Source of the DNA: Streptomyces sp. ISL-1
GTDB taxonomy: Bacteria; Actinomycetota; Actinomycetes; Streptomycetales; Streptomycetaceae
Length of the DNA stretch: 64,000 bases
Reading direction: 5' to 3'
Assembly (NCBI RefSeq): GCF_018614585.1
Contig: NZ_JAGGOI010000023.1
Span: 180,875 to 244,874 of the forward strand
Below, piece after piece: positions 41,046-50,297 of the stretch (the stretch's first letter is position 1; each line of letters starts with the position of its first letter). The notes beneath the pieces were generated by a model. The model had not been told where the DNA came from. It was given only the letters and a program-made list of their open reading frames with translations, and ran no database searches. Both the position numbers and the translations under genes were made by a program.

Positions 41046-42353
41046 ATGTCAGTCGCCGGTCTGAGGCGTGCCGCGAGAGAGAGCGTCTCGGGGCTCCCCC
41101 GTGAGTTCTGGTGGCTGTGGACGAGCACTCTGGTCAACCGACTTGGGGCTTTCGTCGCCACCTTCATGGTGCTTTATCTGACCTTGGACGGGGGCTATTC
41201 GGCCTCGTACGCGGGACTGGTGGTCGCCCTGCACGGGCTCGGCGGTGTCGTCTCCTCCCTCGGCGGGGGCGTGATGGCCGACCGGCTCGGGCGGCGGCCG
41301 ACGCTCCTGATCGCGCAGAGTTGGACGGCCGTCTCGGTGGCCGTCCTCGGCTTTATGCACCACCCGGTCTCCATCGCGGCCGTCGCCTTCGTGGTGGGCA
41401 TGGCGAGCAACGCCTCCCGGCCCGCCGTGCAGGCGATGATGGCCGACATCGTCAGGCCCGAGGACCGGGTTCGGGCCTTCTCGCTCAACTACTGGGCGAT
41501 CAACCTGGGGTTCGCCATCTCGTCGGTGGCCGCGGGCTTCATCGCCGAGTACAGCTATCTCGCGGGCTTTCTGGGCGAGGCCGCGATGACGCTGATCTGC
41601 GCGGTCGTCGTCTTCGTCAAGCTTCCGGAGTCGCGGCCCGAGCGGGCGACGGCGGCCGGGCCTGCCGAGCCGGAGATCGGCATGGGGACCGTGCTGCGCG
41701 ACAGGCGGTTCATGAGCGTCGTCGGGCTTTCGTTCCTCATCGCGCTGATCTTTATGCAGGGGTACATCGGGCTGCCGCTGGCGATGGGCGCGGACGGCTT
41801 CTCCAGCTCGGACTTCGGCATGGCGATCGCCGTCAACGGCGTACTGATCGTCGCCCTGCAGATCCCCGTCACCCGCTTCATCGAGCACCGCGACCCGCGC
41901 CGGCTGCTGATCATCTCCTCACTGCTCGCCGGGTACGGCTTCTGGCTCACCACATTCGCCGGGTCGATCGGCATGTACGCGCTGACCGTCTGCGTCTGGA
42001 CGCTCGCCGAGATCGTCAACGCGCCCACCCAGACCGGACTTGTGGTGCGGCTGTCGCCGCTGCACGCCCGGGGCCGCTACCAGGGCATGCACACCATGTC
42101 CTGGTCGGTTGCGGCTCTGGTCGCCCCGCTGCTGGCCGGCTTTGTCATCGACCGGTTCGGCGCGCAGTGGCTGTGGGGCGTGTGCGCGGTGCTGGGGACG
42201 GTTGCCGGGCTCGGATACTGGCTGCTGATGCGCGCGCTGCCCGCGGAGACCGAGCGCAAGGACGTGGCGGCCGAGGACGAGCCGGCATGGGAAGACCGGG
42301 TGCCGGGTGAGCCGGTACGGGACGTGGTCACTCCGCCGGCTGCCGTTCGGTAG
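41046..42353 (+). CDS. MFS transporter
   Basis: Membrane protein of 435 aa with about twelve predicted helices. The motif after helix 2 is MADRLGRRPTLLIAQ near 78-92 (the G-x-x-x-D-R-x-G-R-R signature), and a related one follows in the second half. It is drug/H+ antiporter-like; the substrate is unknown. ATG 41046 follows GGGGGAATCC. Its last 26 bp overlap the end of the convergent beta-helix hydrolase gene. Confidence 0.85.
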   Translation: MSVAGLRRAARESVSGLPREFWWLWTSTLVNRLGAFVATFMVLYLTLDGGYSASYAGLVVALHGLGGVVSSLGGGVMADRLGRRPTLLIAQSWTAVSVAVLGFMHHPVSIAAVAFVVGMASNASRPAVQAMMADIVRPEDRVRAFSLNYWAINLGFAISSVAAGFIAEYSYLAGFLGEAAMTLICAVVVFVKLPESRPERATAAGPAEPEIGMGTVLRDRRFMSVVGLSFLIALIFMQGYIGLPLAMGADGFSSSDFGMAIAVNGVLIVALQIPVTRFIEHRDPRRLLIISSLLAGYGFWLTTFAGSIGMYALTVCVWTLAEIVNAPTQTGLVVRLSPLHARGRYQGMHTMSWSVAALVAPLLAGFVIDRFGAQWLWGVCAVLGTVAGLGYWLLMRALPAETERKDVAAEDEPAWEDRVPGEPVRDVVTPPAAVR

Positions 42354-44058
42354 GCACCGCCTCCTGCCGCACCCGCGTGATGCGCAGCGCCCGCTGGGCC
42401 TCGTACAGGTTGCGGGGGTGTACGGCGCCGGGTGCGCCGTATGCCTCCAGGCGGGAGCTGAGGCTCCCCTTGAAGTCCGGGACGTCGATCTGGTCGAACT
42501 CGCGGACCGTGGAAATGGCCACGGTCGCGCTGTAGGGCGCGATCTCGTCGATCTTGATCAGTCCGGCGCGCTCATTGGTGACGGTGACATTCCAGTGGGT
42601 GAAGCGAGCGCCGTAGAGGGGGCCGGCGGAGGCGTCGCCGCCGTGGCGGCCGTTGTTGTTCACGGTGATCTCGGTGCGGACGCCCGCGAACGGCATCCCC
42701 CGGTGGGTGTCGAAGGTGCCCATCTCCATCCGGCCGCGCGACCAGACGTTGTAGCTGGACAGGCCTTCCACGTTGATGCCGTGGAGCTGCGTGTTCGCGG
42801 GCGCCTCGGCAGTGCGCTGCGCGATGGTGAAGTCCTCGATGAGGTTGTCGTGCGAGCCCTCGCGGCAGAAGTACGGGTGGTGCGAGCCACGGCCCTCGAC
42901 GCGGGTGCGGCGCAGGGTGCAGGCGGAGGCGGCGACCAGGCCGAAGCCGTTGTCGACGTGCCGGACGGTGATGTCGTCGGCCCAGCAGTCAAACGCGCAC
43001 TGGAAGGTGACGCCGTTGTACCCCTTGTCCAGGAGGTGCTGGGACTGCGGGGTCTCGACGGCTTCGAGGGTGAGCCCTTCGACGCCGGAGCCGGTGAGCG
43101 GGGTTACGAGGGTGGTGATTCTCGGGTCCCATTCGGGGCGTACGTCGAGGGGCAGCGGCCGCTCGAAGGTGACCGTGTTCCGCTTCACGGCTGTGATGCG
43201 CACGGGCCATTCGTAGGGAACGTACGAGGTCAGCTTGGTCTTGTCGTCCCAGACGTACGCCTCGGGGCCCGCGCCGCCGCCCGCCATGTGCTCGAGCAGA
43301 GTGTGGCCGGCGTCGTCCGCGAGGCGGAGCGTGACGAGCTGTCCCGGGCGCAGCCGGGAGGCGTCGGAGACGGTGACGGACCAGTCACCGCGGCTCGCGG
43401 GCCGGACGGTGGCCAGGGTGCGCCACTCGTCGCGCTTGTTGCCGGTCCAGCCCTCGAAGGGCCATGCCTTGGCCTTGATGGCGTCGGTGAGGCTGTTCCA
43501 ACGCGCCTGCGGGCACAGCCAGATGAGGCCGCCGGCCCAGGACCAGGAGGACTTGTCGCCGCCGTAACGGCTGCCGTACGGGCCGATGAGCTCGGTGAGA
43601 TTCTTTGTGGCGTACAGCGTGGTGCGGGCGCTGCCTGCGCCGCGGAGGACGACGTTGCTGTGGCCGATCCGGATGACGTCGTCGACGCGGTAGGTGCCGG
43701 CGGGGATGAGGATCGTGCCGCCGCCGCGTTCGCCTGCAGCGGCGACGGCACGGTTGATCGCGGGGGCGGCGTCGGCGGAGCCGTCCGGCTTCGCCCCGTA
43801 CGCAAGGACGTTGGCGACGACGGGCCGGCGGGGGAAGCTCTTGGCACCGCGTCGCTGTCCGGCCCGTCCCACGTACGGGATCTGGGGGTGGCTGAAGGGC
43901 GCGCGGCGGAACTCGGCCCACAAGGGCGAGGTGGCTTTCCGCTCACCGGCGGCCGCGGTTTTGGCGCCGGTGATGCCGCCCGCGACGCAGGCCGCCGCGA
44001 CGGCTGTGGCACTGCCGAGCAGACTCCGTCTGCTGATGGCGCGTTGACCGTTCTCCAT
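42328..44058 (-). CDS. Tat-exported parallel beta-helix hydrolase (pectate lyase-3/GH28-like)
   Basis: Protein of 576 aa starting with a twin-arginine signal (AISRRSLLGSATAVAAACVAGG). A pectate-lyase-3-type N-terminus reads VANVLAYGAKPDGSADAAPAINRAVAAAG near 80-110, followed by a right-handed beta-helix with repeated short strands (GILIPAGTYRVDDVIRIG, then WADDITVRHVDNGFG). I do not see the full GH28 catalytic Asp triad, so lyase, hydrolase or binding are all open. ATG 44058 has GAAGGCGAG upstream and is preferred to ATG 44073. It is a probable extracellular polysaccharide-active protein. Confidence 0.7.
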   Translation of the reverse strand: MENGQRAISRRSLLGSATAVAAACVAGGITGAKTAAAGERKATSPLWAEFRRAPFSHPQIPYVGRAGQRRGAKSFPRRPVVANVLAYGAKPDGSADAAPAINRAVAAAGERGGGTILIPAGTYRVDDVIRIGHSNVVLRGAGSARTTLYATKNLTELIGPYGSRYGGDKSSWSWAGGLIWLCPQARWNSLTDAIKAKAWPFEGWTGNKRDEWRTLATVRPASRGDWSVTVSDASRLRPGQLVTLRLADDAGHTLLEHMAGGGAGPEAYVWDDKTKLTSYVPYEWPVRITAVKRNTVTFERPLPLDVRPEWDPRITTLVTPLTGSGVEGLTLEAVETPQSQHLLDKGYNGVTFQCAFDCWADDITVRHVDNGFGLVAASACTLRRTRVEGRGSHHPYFCREGSHDNLIEDFTIAQRTAEAPANTQLHGINVEGLSSYNVWSRGRMEMGTFDTHRGMPFAGVRTEITVNNNGRHGGDASAGPLYGARFTHWNVTVTNERAGLIKIDEIAPYSATVAISTVREFDQIDVPDFKGSLSSRLEAYGAPGAVHPRNLYEAQRALRITRVRQEAVPTERQPAE

Positions 44059-44197
44059 GAGCTCGCCTTCCATGGATGTGAACTGCGTTCAGGTGTGCGT
44101 CGGCGGCGAGCATGCCACGAGCCCGCGGCGCACGGAAGGGGTCGTGCAGCGGCGAGCCGTAAGGTAACCGGGCCTGAGTCCGGGGCAGTTGGCCGGG

Positions 44198-44713
44198 TCA
44201 GTTGGGCGGGTGCTGAGTCAGATTTGTGAACGCATCCAGGTTGCGCGTCGATTCGCCCCGCGACACCCGCCACGCGTACTCCTTGCGGATCGCGCTCGCG
44301 AAGCCCAGCTCCAGCAGTGTGTTGAAGGAGCCGTCCGCCGCCTCCAGGACGGTGCCCAGCAGACGGTCCAGTTCTTCCGGGGTGACCACGGACAGCGGGA
44401 GCCTGCCGACCAGGTAGATGTCGCCGAGCCGGTCGATCGCGTAACTCACCCCGTACAGACGCAGGTTGCGCTCGAGCAGCCAGCGGTGGACCGCCGCGTC
44501 GTTCTCGTCCGGGTGGCGGATCACAAAGGCGTTGATGGACAGCGAGTGCCTGCCGACAAGCAGCGAGCAGGTCGTCGACAGCTTGCGGGTGCCGGGGAGT
44601 TTGACCACGTACGAACCGGGGTCCGGGCTCTCCCAGTCGAGCTCCGCGTCCTTCAGGGTGCGCTCGATGACCTGCGCGGCCTGCTGTACCGCGGTCTGCT
44701 GTACGTCAGCCAT
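44198..44713 (-). CDS. YbjN-domain protein
   Basis: Cytosolic protein of 171 aa with a YbjN/type-III-chaperone-like fold: YVVKLPGTRKLSTTCSLLVGRHSLSINAFVIRHPDEN near 36-72, then WLLERNLRLYGVSYAIDRLGDIYLVGRLPL. Molecular function unknown. It overlaps the end of mshA by 8 bp on the same strand, a linkage conserved in actinobacteria, which suggests co-translation. Confidence 0.82.
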   Translation of the reverse strand: MADVQQTAVQQAAQVIERTLKDAELDWESPDPGSYVVKLPGTRKLSTTCSLLVGRHSLSINAFVIRHPDENDAAVHRWLLERNLRLYGVSYAIDRLGDIYLVGRLPLSVVTPEELDRLLGTVLEAADGSFNTLLELGFASAIRKEYAWRVSRGESTRNLDAFTNLTQHPPN

Positions 44714-46046
44714 GGTGCGAGCGTACCTGTCGCCGGTGTTCGTACATCGCCGCCGTGTAGACGTCCGCCGTCGCCGACGCCGCCGTGTCCCAGCCGAAGG
44801 ACTGGGCGTGCCGGGCGGCCGCCGCGCCCATGCGGGCGGCGAGGGCCGGGTCGGCGAGGAACCGCTGCAGGGCGGCCGCGTAGTCCGCCGGGTTGTGACC
44901 CTGGACCAGGATGCCTGTCAGCTCGTCGCGCACCGCCACCGGAAGGCCTCCGACGGCGGCCGCCACCACGGGCGTGCCGACCGCCTGGGCCTCGATCGCC
45001 ACCAGGCCGAAGGATTCGCTGTACGAGGGCATGACCAGCGTGGACGCGGCCCGGAACCAGTCCGCGAGCCGGTCCTGGCCGACCGGCGGCTGGAAGTGGA
45101 CGAGGTCCGCGATGCCGAGGCGGGCGGCCAGCTTCTGCAGGCCCTCCGGCTTGGCGAGGCCGCTGCCGCTCGGGCCTCCGACGATCGGCACGAAGAGCCG
45201 CGAGCGCAGCGAGGGGTCCTTCTCCAGCAGCAGGGCGACCGCGCGGAGCAGGATGTCGGGGGCCTTCAGGGGCTGGATGCGGCCCGCGAAGAGTGGCACG
45301 AAGGCGTCCTGGGGCACGCCGAGCCGGGCCCGCGCGGCGGCGCGCCCGTCAGCCGGCCGGAAGCGGTCCAGGTTCACGCCGGGGTGCACGACCGCGACCT
45401 TCGCCGGGTCGGCGTCGTAGAAGCGGACGAGCTCGTCGGCCTCCTCCGCGGTATTCGCGATCAGCCGGTCCGCGGCCCTGACTATCTGCGTCTCGCCGAT
45501 GACGCGGGACGCCGGCTCGGGTGTGTCGCCCTCGGCGAGCGCGGCGTTCTTGACCTTGGCCATGGTGTGCATGGCGTGCACGAGCGGGACGCCCCACCGC
45601 TCGGCCGCGAGCCAGCCGACATGGCCGGAGAGCCAGTAGTGGGAGTGGACCAGGTCGTAGTGGCCGGGGCGGTGGCCGGCCCATGCCCGCATCACGCCGT
45701 GTGTGAAGGCGCACAGCTGGGCGGGGAGCTCTTCCTTGGCGAGGCCTTCGTAGGGCCCGGCCTCGACATGGCGTACGAGTACGCCGGGAGCCAGCTCCAC
45801 GACCGGGGCCAGCCCGCCCTCGGTCGCCCGCGTGAAGATCTCGACCTCGATGTCGATGGCCGCGAGGCGCTTGGCGAGCTCGACGATGTAGACGTTCATG
45901 CCGCCCGCGTCGCCCGTCCCCGGCTGGTGCAGCGGGGAGGTGTGGACGCTGAGCATGGCGATTCGGCGCGGCTTGCGATGGCCGCCGGGGAACCTGATGC
46001 GTGGAGCCACCAGACCGCTGCCGAGGCGGGAGACGTACTGGCTCAC
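44706..46046 (-). CDS. mshA: D-inositol-3-phosphate glycosyltransferase (mycothiol synthesis)
   Basis: GT4 glycosyltransferase of 446 aa. The N-terminal domain starts RIAMLSVHTSPLHQPGTGDAGGMNVYI near 28-53 (substrate loop). The C-terminal domain carries FAGRIQPLKAPDILLRA near 257-273 and the UDP-binding EX7E stretch PSYSESFGLVAIEAQAVGTPVVA near 335-358. It transfers GlcNAc from UDP-GlcNAc to inositol-3-phosphate, the first step of mycothiol. GTG 46046 with GAGGAGGAC upstream is preferred over a longer frame that enters the divergent promoter. Confidence 0.93.
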   Translation of the reverse strand: MSQYVSRLGSGLVAPRIRFPGGHRKPRRIAMLSVHTSPLHQPGTGDAGGMNVYIVELAKRLAAIDIEVEIFTRATEGGLAPVVELAPGVLVRHVEAGPYEGLAKEELPAQLCAFTHGVMRAWAGHRPGHYDLVHSHYWLSGHVGWLAAERWGVPLVHAMHTMAKVKNAALAEGDTPEPASRVIGETQIVRAADRLIANTAEEADELVRFYDADPAKVAVVHPGVNLDRFRPADGRAAARARLGVPQDAFVPLFAGRIQPLKAPDILLRAVALLLEKDPSLRSRLFVPIVGGPSGSGLAKPEGLQKLAARLGIADLVHFQPPVGQDRLADWFRAASTLVMPSYSESFGLVAIEAQAVGTPVVAAAVGGLPVAVRDELTGILVQGHNPADYAAALQRFLADPALAARMGAAAARHAQSFGWDTAASATADVYTAAMYEHRRQVRSHHG

Positions 46047-46202
46047 GTCGAGAGTCCTCCTCGTTCCGGGCACGGCAAACTGCGGAAGCAGTCTTCCGAC
46101 AGCTGACAACAGCGGACTCTTCCCTTCCATTTCCCGAGCCCTCCCGCTTTGCCAAATCATTGCCTTCCGGCCGTCGTGTCGCGAGCGCATACCCTCGCTT
46201 CC

Positions 46203-46985
46203 ATGAACCGCCCCGTAGGCACCGCGACCCGCGGGACGACCAACCCCAACCGACTGCGCCGCATGGACCGCTGGATCGCGGCCACCCACGGGCCCGCACT
46301 GCGCCGCAGCGAGGCGCCCGTCGCCGTCGATCTCGGCTACGGCGCCGCCCCCTGGACCGCCCTGGAACTGCTCCAGCGACTGCGCACCGCCGACCCCCGC
46401 TGCGAGGTCGTCGGCATCGAGATCGACCCGGCGCGCGTTACCGCGGCGAAGCCGTACGAGCGCGAAGGACTCGGCTTCCGGCACGGCGGCTTCGAGGTCC
46501 CACTCCCGGCACGGCCGACGCTGATCCGGGCCGCCAATGTGCTGCGGCAGTACGACGAGCGCGAGGTCGCCGCCGTCTGGGCGCGGCTCCGCGCGCGCCT
46601 CGCACCCGGCGGGCTGCTGGTCGAGGGCACCTGCGACGAGATCGGGCGGCGGCACGTGTGGGTCGCGCTGGGCCCGGAAGGGCCGCGGACGGTCACCTTC
46701 GCGACCCGGCTCGGTTCGCTGGAGCGACCCTCCGACCTGGCGGAACGCCTACCCAAGGCGCTGATCCACCGCAATGTGCCGGGCGAGCCGGTGCACGCCT
46801 TCCTGCGGGACTTCGACCGGGCGTGGGCGGCGGCGGCTCCATACGCCTCACTGGGCGCCCGGCAGCGCTGGATCAAGGCAGCGGGGGACCTGGCCGGCGA
46901 CTGGCCGGTGACGGACTGCCGCCGGCGGTGGCGGCAGGGGGAAGTCACGGTGAACTGGGCCGCACTCGCACCCAATTCCGTCTGA
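46203..46985 (+). CDS. Class I SAM-dependent methyltransferase
   Basis: Protein of 260 aa with VAVDLGYGAAPWTALELL near 40-57 (motif I), VVGIEIDPARVTAA near 78 (acidic strand 2 end) and RAANVLRQYDERE near 112. The acceptor is unknown. ATG 46203 is chosen. It diverges from mshA with a spacer of about 155 bp. Confidence 0.8.
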   Translation: MNRPVGTATRGTTNPNRLRRMDRWIAATHGPALRRSEAPVAVDLGYGAAPWTALELLQRLRTADPRCEVVGIEIDPARVTAAKPYEREGLGFRHGGFEVPLPARPTLIRAANVLRQYDEREVAAVWARLRARLAPGGLLVEGTCDEIGRRHVWVALGPEGPRTVTFATRLGSLERPSDLAERLPKALIHRNVPGEPVHAFLRDFDRAWAAAAPYASLGARQRWIKAAGDLAGDWPVTDCRRRWRQGEVTVNWAALAPNSV

Positions 46986-47192
46986 ACAGGCGCGAACGAG
47001 GGAACGCGGAAGGCGCGTTGTTCGTCCCTGACGAGTGGGATTGATCGGCCGATCGGCAGAGACCTGCCGGGCGGCCCTGTCACTTTCGCGGACGTCGTGG
47101 CACCATCGCGACGTCATCCGTAAGTTACTGACGGTAAATCATATTTAGCTGTTCTGGCGCTCGTACGGAGTGCGGAGTCCGGAGGGGAAGTC

Positions 47193-48251
47193 GTGAACCG
47201 ACGTCGCTGTGCCACTGCCGCGATCACTTTGGTCTGCGCACTGACCGTGCTGGCGTCACCCGGCCAGGCCTTCGCGGCCCCCGGGCCCCCGCCGCCGGCC
47301 GGCCAGGGTGTGCCGAAGAAGACGCTGGAACAGGTGCGCCTGGAGCTCGACTCGCTCTACCGCAAGGCGTCTTCCGCGACCGACGCGTACAACCTCGCCG
47401 AGGAGCAGGCCGACAAGCAGTCGGCCGAGATCGTCAGGCTGGCGCAGGAGATCGTGAAGGGCCAGGCCCGTATCGACGACCTCAAGAACCGCGTCGGCGC
47501 CACCGCCCGCGCCCAGTACCGCGGCGGCGGGCTGCCGCCCGAGGCGCAGTTGGTACTCACCGACGACCCGCAGCTCTTCCTGGACGGGGCCGGCAGGATC
47601 CAGCAGGGCCAGAAGGCGACCAGGGATCTCCTGGGCGAACTGACCAGGACACAGGCCGACTTGGCGGCGTACTCCAAGGACGCGAGCGCCCAGTGGCGGA
47701 AGCTGGAAGCCAACCGCCTCAAGCAGGCCAAGGCCAAGAAGGAGATCAACGACCGGATCGCCGCGGCCAAGAAGATCGAGGACCGGCTGGAGAAGCAGGA
47801 GCGCGAGCGGCTGCTCCAGCTCGAGCAGCAGGCGCAGTACAACGCGCAGACCGCGTGGCTGAGCACCGGCGCGCTCAAGGACGTCAACAGCAAGGCGAGC
47901 GCGCAGGGCAAGAAGGCGATCCGGTTCGCGACGCAGCAGATCGGCAAGCCGTATGTGTGGGGCGCGGAGGGTCCGGGGTCCTACGACTGCTCGGGGCTCA
48001 CGTCACAGGCATGGGCGGCCGCGGGACGCGGCATCCCGCGCACCTCGCAGGAGCAGTGGCGGCTGCTGCCCCGGATCGCCGTGAAGGACATGCGGCCGGG
48101 CGACTTGATCATCTACCACGCGGACGCCAGCCATGTGGGGATGTACATCGGCGACGGCGCTATCGTGCACGCCCCCCGGCCGGGGCGGAATGTGACGATT
48201 ACGGGCGCGGGCTCGATGGCGATTCTCGGAGTCGTACGCCCCGACAAGTGA
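47193..48251 (+). CDS. Secreted NlpC/P60 peptidoglycan endopeptidase
   Basis: Exported protein of 352 aa (signal core AAITLVCALTVLASPGQAFA). A long coiled coil spans about 45-235 (LEQVRLELDSLYRKASSATDAYNLAEEQADKQ...). The catalytic domain is C-terminal with Cys266 in YDCSGLTSQAW, His314 in SHVGMYIG and the third residue His326 in VHAPRPG. It should cut gamma-D-Glu-DAP bonds in stem peptides, like the RipA family. GTG 47193 follows GGAGGGGAAG. Confidence 0.9.
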   Translation: MNRRRCATAAITLVCALTVLASPGQAFAAPGPPPPAGQGVPKKTLEQVRLELDSLYRKASSATDAYNLAEEQADKQSAEIVRLAQEIVKGQARIDDLKNRVGATARAQYRGGGLPPEAQLVLTDDPQLFLDGAGRIQQGQKATRDLLGELTRTQADLAAYSKDASAQWRKLEANRLKQAKAKKEINDRIAAAKKIEDRLEKQERERLLQLEQQAQYNAQTAWLSTGALKDVNSKASAQGKKAIRFATQQIGKPYVWGAEGPGSYDCSGLTSQAWAAAGRGIPRTSQEQWRLLPRIAVKDMRPGDLIIYHADASHVGMYIGDGAIVHAPRPGRNVTITGAGSMAILGVVRPDK

Positions 48252-48460
48252 CGCAGATGACTCGAGTGACGTTCGTCATGGCCGCCTTCAGGGCTGATGG
48301 GGCAAGTACCTCCCCATGCGCGGCATATGACAGCGACTCTTTGCGGTACTCCGTGTCGTACGCCATTCCGCTCCGCTGCCGGTACCGCTAGTGTCCTCGT
48401 CCGGTGGGGCGTCGAACGTCGCTCGACTGCCCTCGGGGGGAGGGAAGGAAGACCAGTCAC

Positions 48461-49699
48461 ATGCCCGTACCTGTACCGCGGCAGCGGACAGCCTCCGTCG
48501 CGGCCCCCGCCCATGGGAGCACCAACGGCGGCGACCTCACCCTCCTGGTGATCGAGGACGACCCGGCGGGCACCTTCACCGTCCCCGAGCTGCTCGACGG
48601 CGCCGGGACCCGGGTCCGTATCCGCAGCGCCCGCAATCTCACCGAGGCGGAGCGGCTGCTCACGGACGACATCCACTGCATCCTCGTGGACCTGGCGCTG
48701 CCCGGCGCCGGCGATGAGGAGCTCGCCCCGCTCCAGCACGTGCTGCGGCTCGCGCCGCGCCATGCGGTCCTCGCCCTGACCACATCGGGGGACGCCGAGC
48801 GCGCCGCCGAGGCGGTACGGCTGGGAGCCCAGGACCATCTGTTCCGCGACGAGCTCGACGAACGGCTGCTGAGCCGCGCCATCCGGTACGCCGTCGAGCG
48901 CAAGCGCGCGGATGTGACCCAGGTCAAACTCGCCGAGTCCCGGCTGCGCGCCCAGGAGAACGCCCGCCTGGAGCGCGGGCTGCTGCCCACCCCCCTGCTC
49001 GAGGGCTCGAATCTGCGGTTCTCGGCGCGCTACCGGCCGGGCCGGTCGCGGGCGCTGCTCGGCGGCGACTTCTACGACACGGTCCGCACCCCGGACGGCA
49101 CGGTCCACGCGATGATCGGCGACGTCTGCGGGCACGGCCCGGACGAGGCGGCACTCGGCGTCGAGCTGCGCATCGCCTGGCGGGCCCTGACGTTCGCGGG
49201 CCTGTGCGGCGACGAGCTGCTCTCCACGCTCCAGCAGGTCCTGGAGCACGAACGGGAGAGCGAGGAGATCTTCGCGACGCTCTGCACGGTCGACATCGCG
49301 CCGGACGGCAGGCGGGCCGGGCTGTGCCTGGCGGGCCACCCCGCGCCGCTGATCGCCCGGCCCGGGCGGGCGGCGAGGCTGCTCCCGTACGAGGACGGCG
49401 GCCCGGCGCTCGGCCTGCTGCAGCGGGCCCGCTGGCCGCGCCGCCAGGTGGAGCTGGGCGGCGCGTGGAGCCTGATGATGTACACGGACGGGCTGATCGA
49501 GGGCCGTCAGGGGCCGGGCGAGAAGCAGCGCCTCGGCCAGGACGGGATGGTCGAGATGATCAATCGGCAGCTGGCCGCGGGGCTGGACGGCGAGGCGCTG
49601 CTGGAGGCGGCGGTCGCGGAGGTGCGCGAGCTGAACGGCGGGGAGCTGACGGACGACGTGGCCGTGCTGCTGCTCAGCAGAAACGATTCACGGAGCTAA
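48461..49699 (+). CDS. Response-regulator receiver fused to PP2C (SpoIIE-type) phosphatase
   Basis: Protein of 412 aa. The N-terminal receiver domain (about 28-150) has the acid pair in VIEDDP and phospho-acceptor D77 (CILVDLALPG). A short coiled link (SRLRAQENARLERGLLPTPL) joins a PP2C-like domain with GGDFYDTV near 205, MIGDVCGHGPDEAA near 222 and MYTDGLIEGR near 343. Such proteins dephosphorylate anti-anti-sigma factors. The cognate kinase is not adjacent. ATG 48461 follows GGGAAGGAAG. Confidence 0.88.
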   Translation: MPVPVPRQRTASVAAPAHGSTNGGDLTLLVIEDDPAGTFTVPELLDGAGTRVRIRSARNLTEAERLLTDDIHCILVDLALPGAGDEELAPLQHVLRLAPRHAVLALTTSGDAERAAEAVRLGAQDHLFRDELDERLLSRAIRYAVERKRADVTQVKLAESRLRAQENARLERGLLPTPLLEGSNLRFSARYRPGRSRALLGGDFYDTVRTPDGTVHAMIGDVCGHGPDEAALGVELRIAWRALTFAGLCGDELLSTLQQVLEHERESEEIFATLCTVDIAPDGRRAGLCLAGHPAPLIARPGRAARLLPYEDGGPALGLLQRARWPRRQVELGGAWSLMMYTDGLIEGRQGPGEKQRLGQDGMVEMINRQLAAGLDGEALLEAAVAEVRELNGGELTDDVAVLLLSRNDSRS

Positions 49700-49726
49700 C
49701 GCGCCCGGACCTGGACCCGGGCCGGG

Positions 49727-50074
49727 CTACCGGCCGCCGTTGTACGGACCGTAAGGACCGTCACTGCTGGAGCCGCCGCCCTTGCGGCCGCCGCCGGAGA
49801 CCTGCTTGATGGCGGGCCGCACGTCCACGAAGAAGACGATCGTGGCGATCAGCCCCGCGATCGACAGGAACAGCACCGATACGAACAGGTTCACCGCGAC
49901 CGTGATGCCGAGGATGATCAGCCAGAAGGACTTCTTCTGCTTGCCGGCGGCGCGGTAGGCGTCCTCGCGGGCCAGGGCGGCCATGACGAAAGCGGCCACG
50001 GAGGAGACGAGGAAGACCAGGTCGAGCACCAGCCATAGGCCGAGGTCGAATCCCGCACGCAACATGCTGAGCAC
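49727..50074 (-). CDS. DUF2516-family membrane protein
   Basis: Protein of 115 aa with three hydrophobic segments (LWLVLDLVFLVSSVAAFVMAAL; FWLIILGITVAVNLFVSVLFLSIAGLIATIVFFVDV) and a Gly/Ser-rich tail. It matches the small actinobacterial DUF2516 family by layout and position next to an XRE regulator and an HbhA-like gene. Function unknown. Confidence 0.78.
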   Translation of the reverse strand: MLSMLRAGFDLGLWLVLDLVFLVSSVAAFVMAALAREDAYRAAGKQKKSFWLIILGITVAVNLFVSVLFLSIAGLIATIVFFVDVRPAIKQVSGGGRKGGGSSSDGPYGPYNGGR

Positions 50075-50126
50075 CGCCTAAGAAGTGGTTTCGTAGCGCC
50101 TCGCGGCCAAGCTACCGGGAGAACGC

Positions 50127-50152
50127 GCCGGGCACCCCGAAAGGTGCCCGGC
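50127..50152 (-). terminator. Terminator of the HbhA-like gene
   Basis: Perfect 10-bp stem GCCGGGCACC / GGTGCCCGGC around CCGAAA, downstream of the leftward gene ending at 50298. Confidence 0.75.
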
Positions 50153-50167
50153 CCGTCCGCTCGGTAC

Positions 50168-50295
50168 TGGCCTACCCAGCACGGGCCTGCTTGGCACGGG
50201 CCTGCTGGTACCGGCCTGCCTGGCACTGGCCTGCCTGGCACTGGCCTGCTCGGCACGGGCCTGCTGGCACTGGCCTGCCTGGCACTGGCCTCCCG
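50168..50295. repeat. 15-bp tandem repeat, about eight or nine degenerate copies
   Basis: The unit GGCCTGCCTGGCACT and close variants (GGCCTGCTTGGCACG, GGCCTGCTCGGCACG) run head to tail in the 3' untranslated region of the HbhA-like gene. Not coding. Confidence 0.85.
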
Positions 50296-50297
50296 GC

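Noticed and set aside
42307..44229. 640-codon plus-strand frame over the beta-helix hydrolase
   Set aside because: Antisense to a gene with a clear Tat signal and family landmarks.
44189..46106. Plus-strand frames of 281 and 546 codons over mshA and the YbjN gene
   Set aside because: Antisense to well-supported genes and low complexity.
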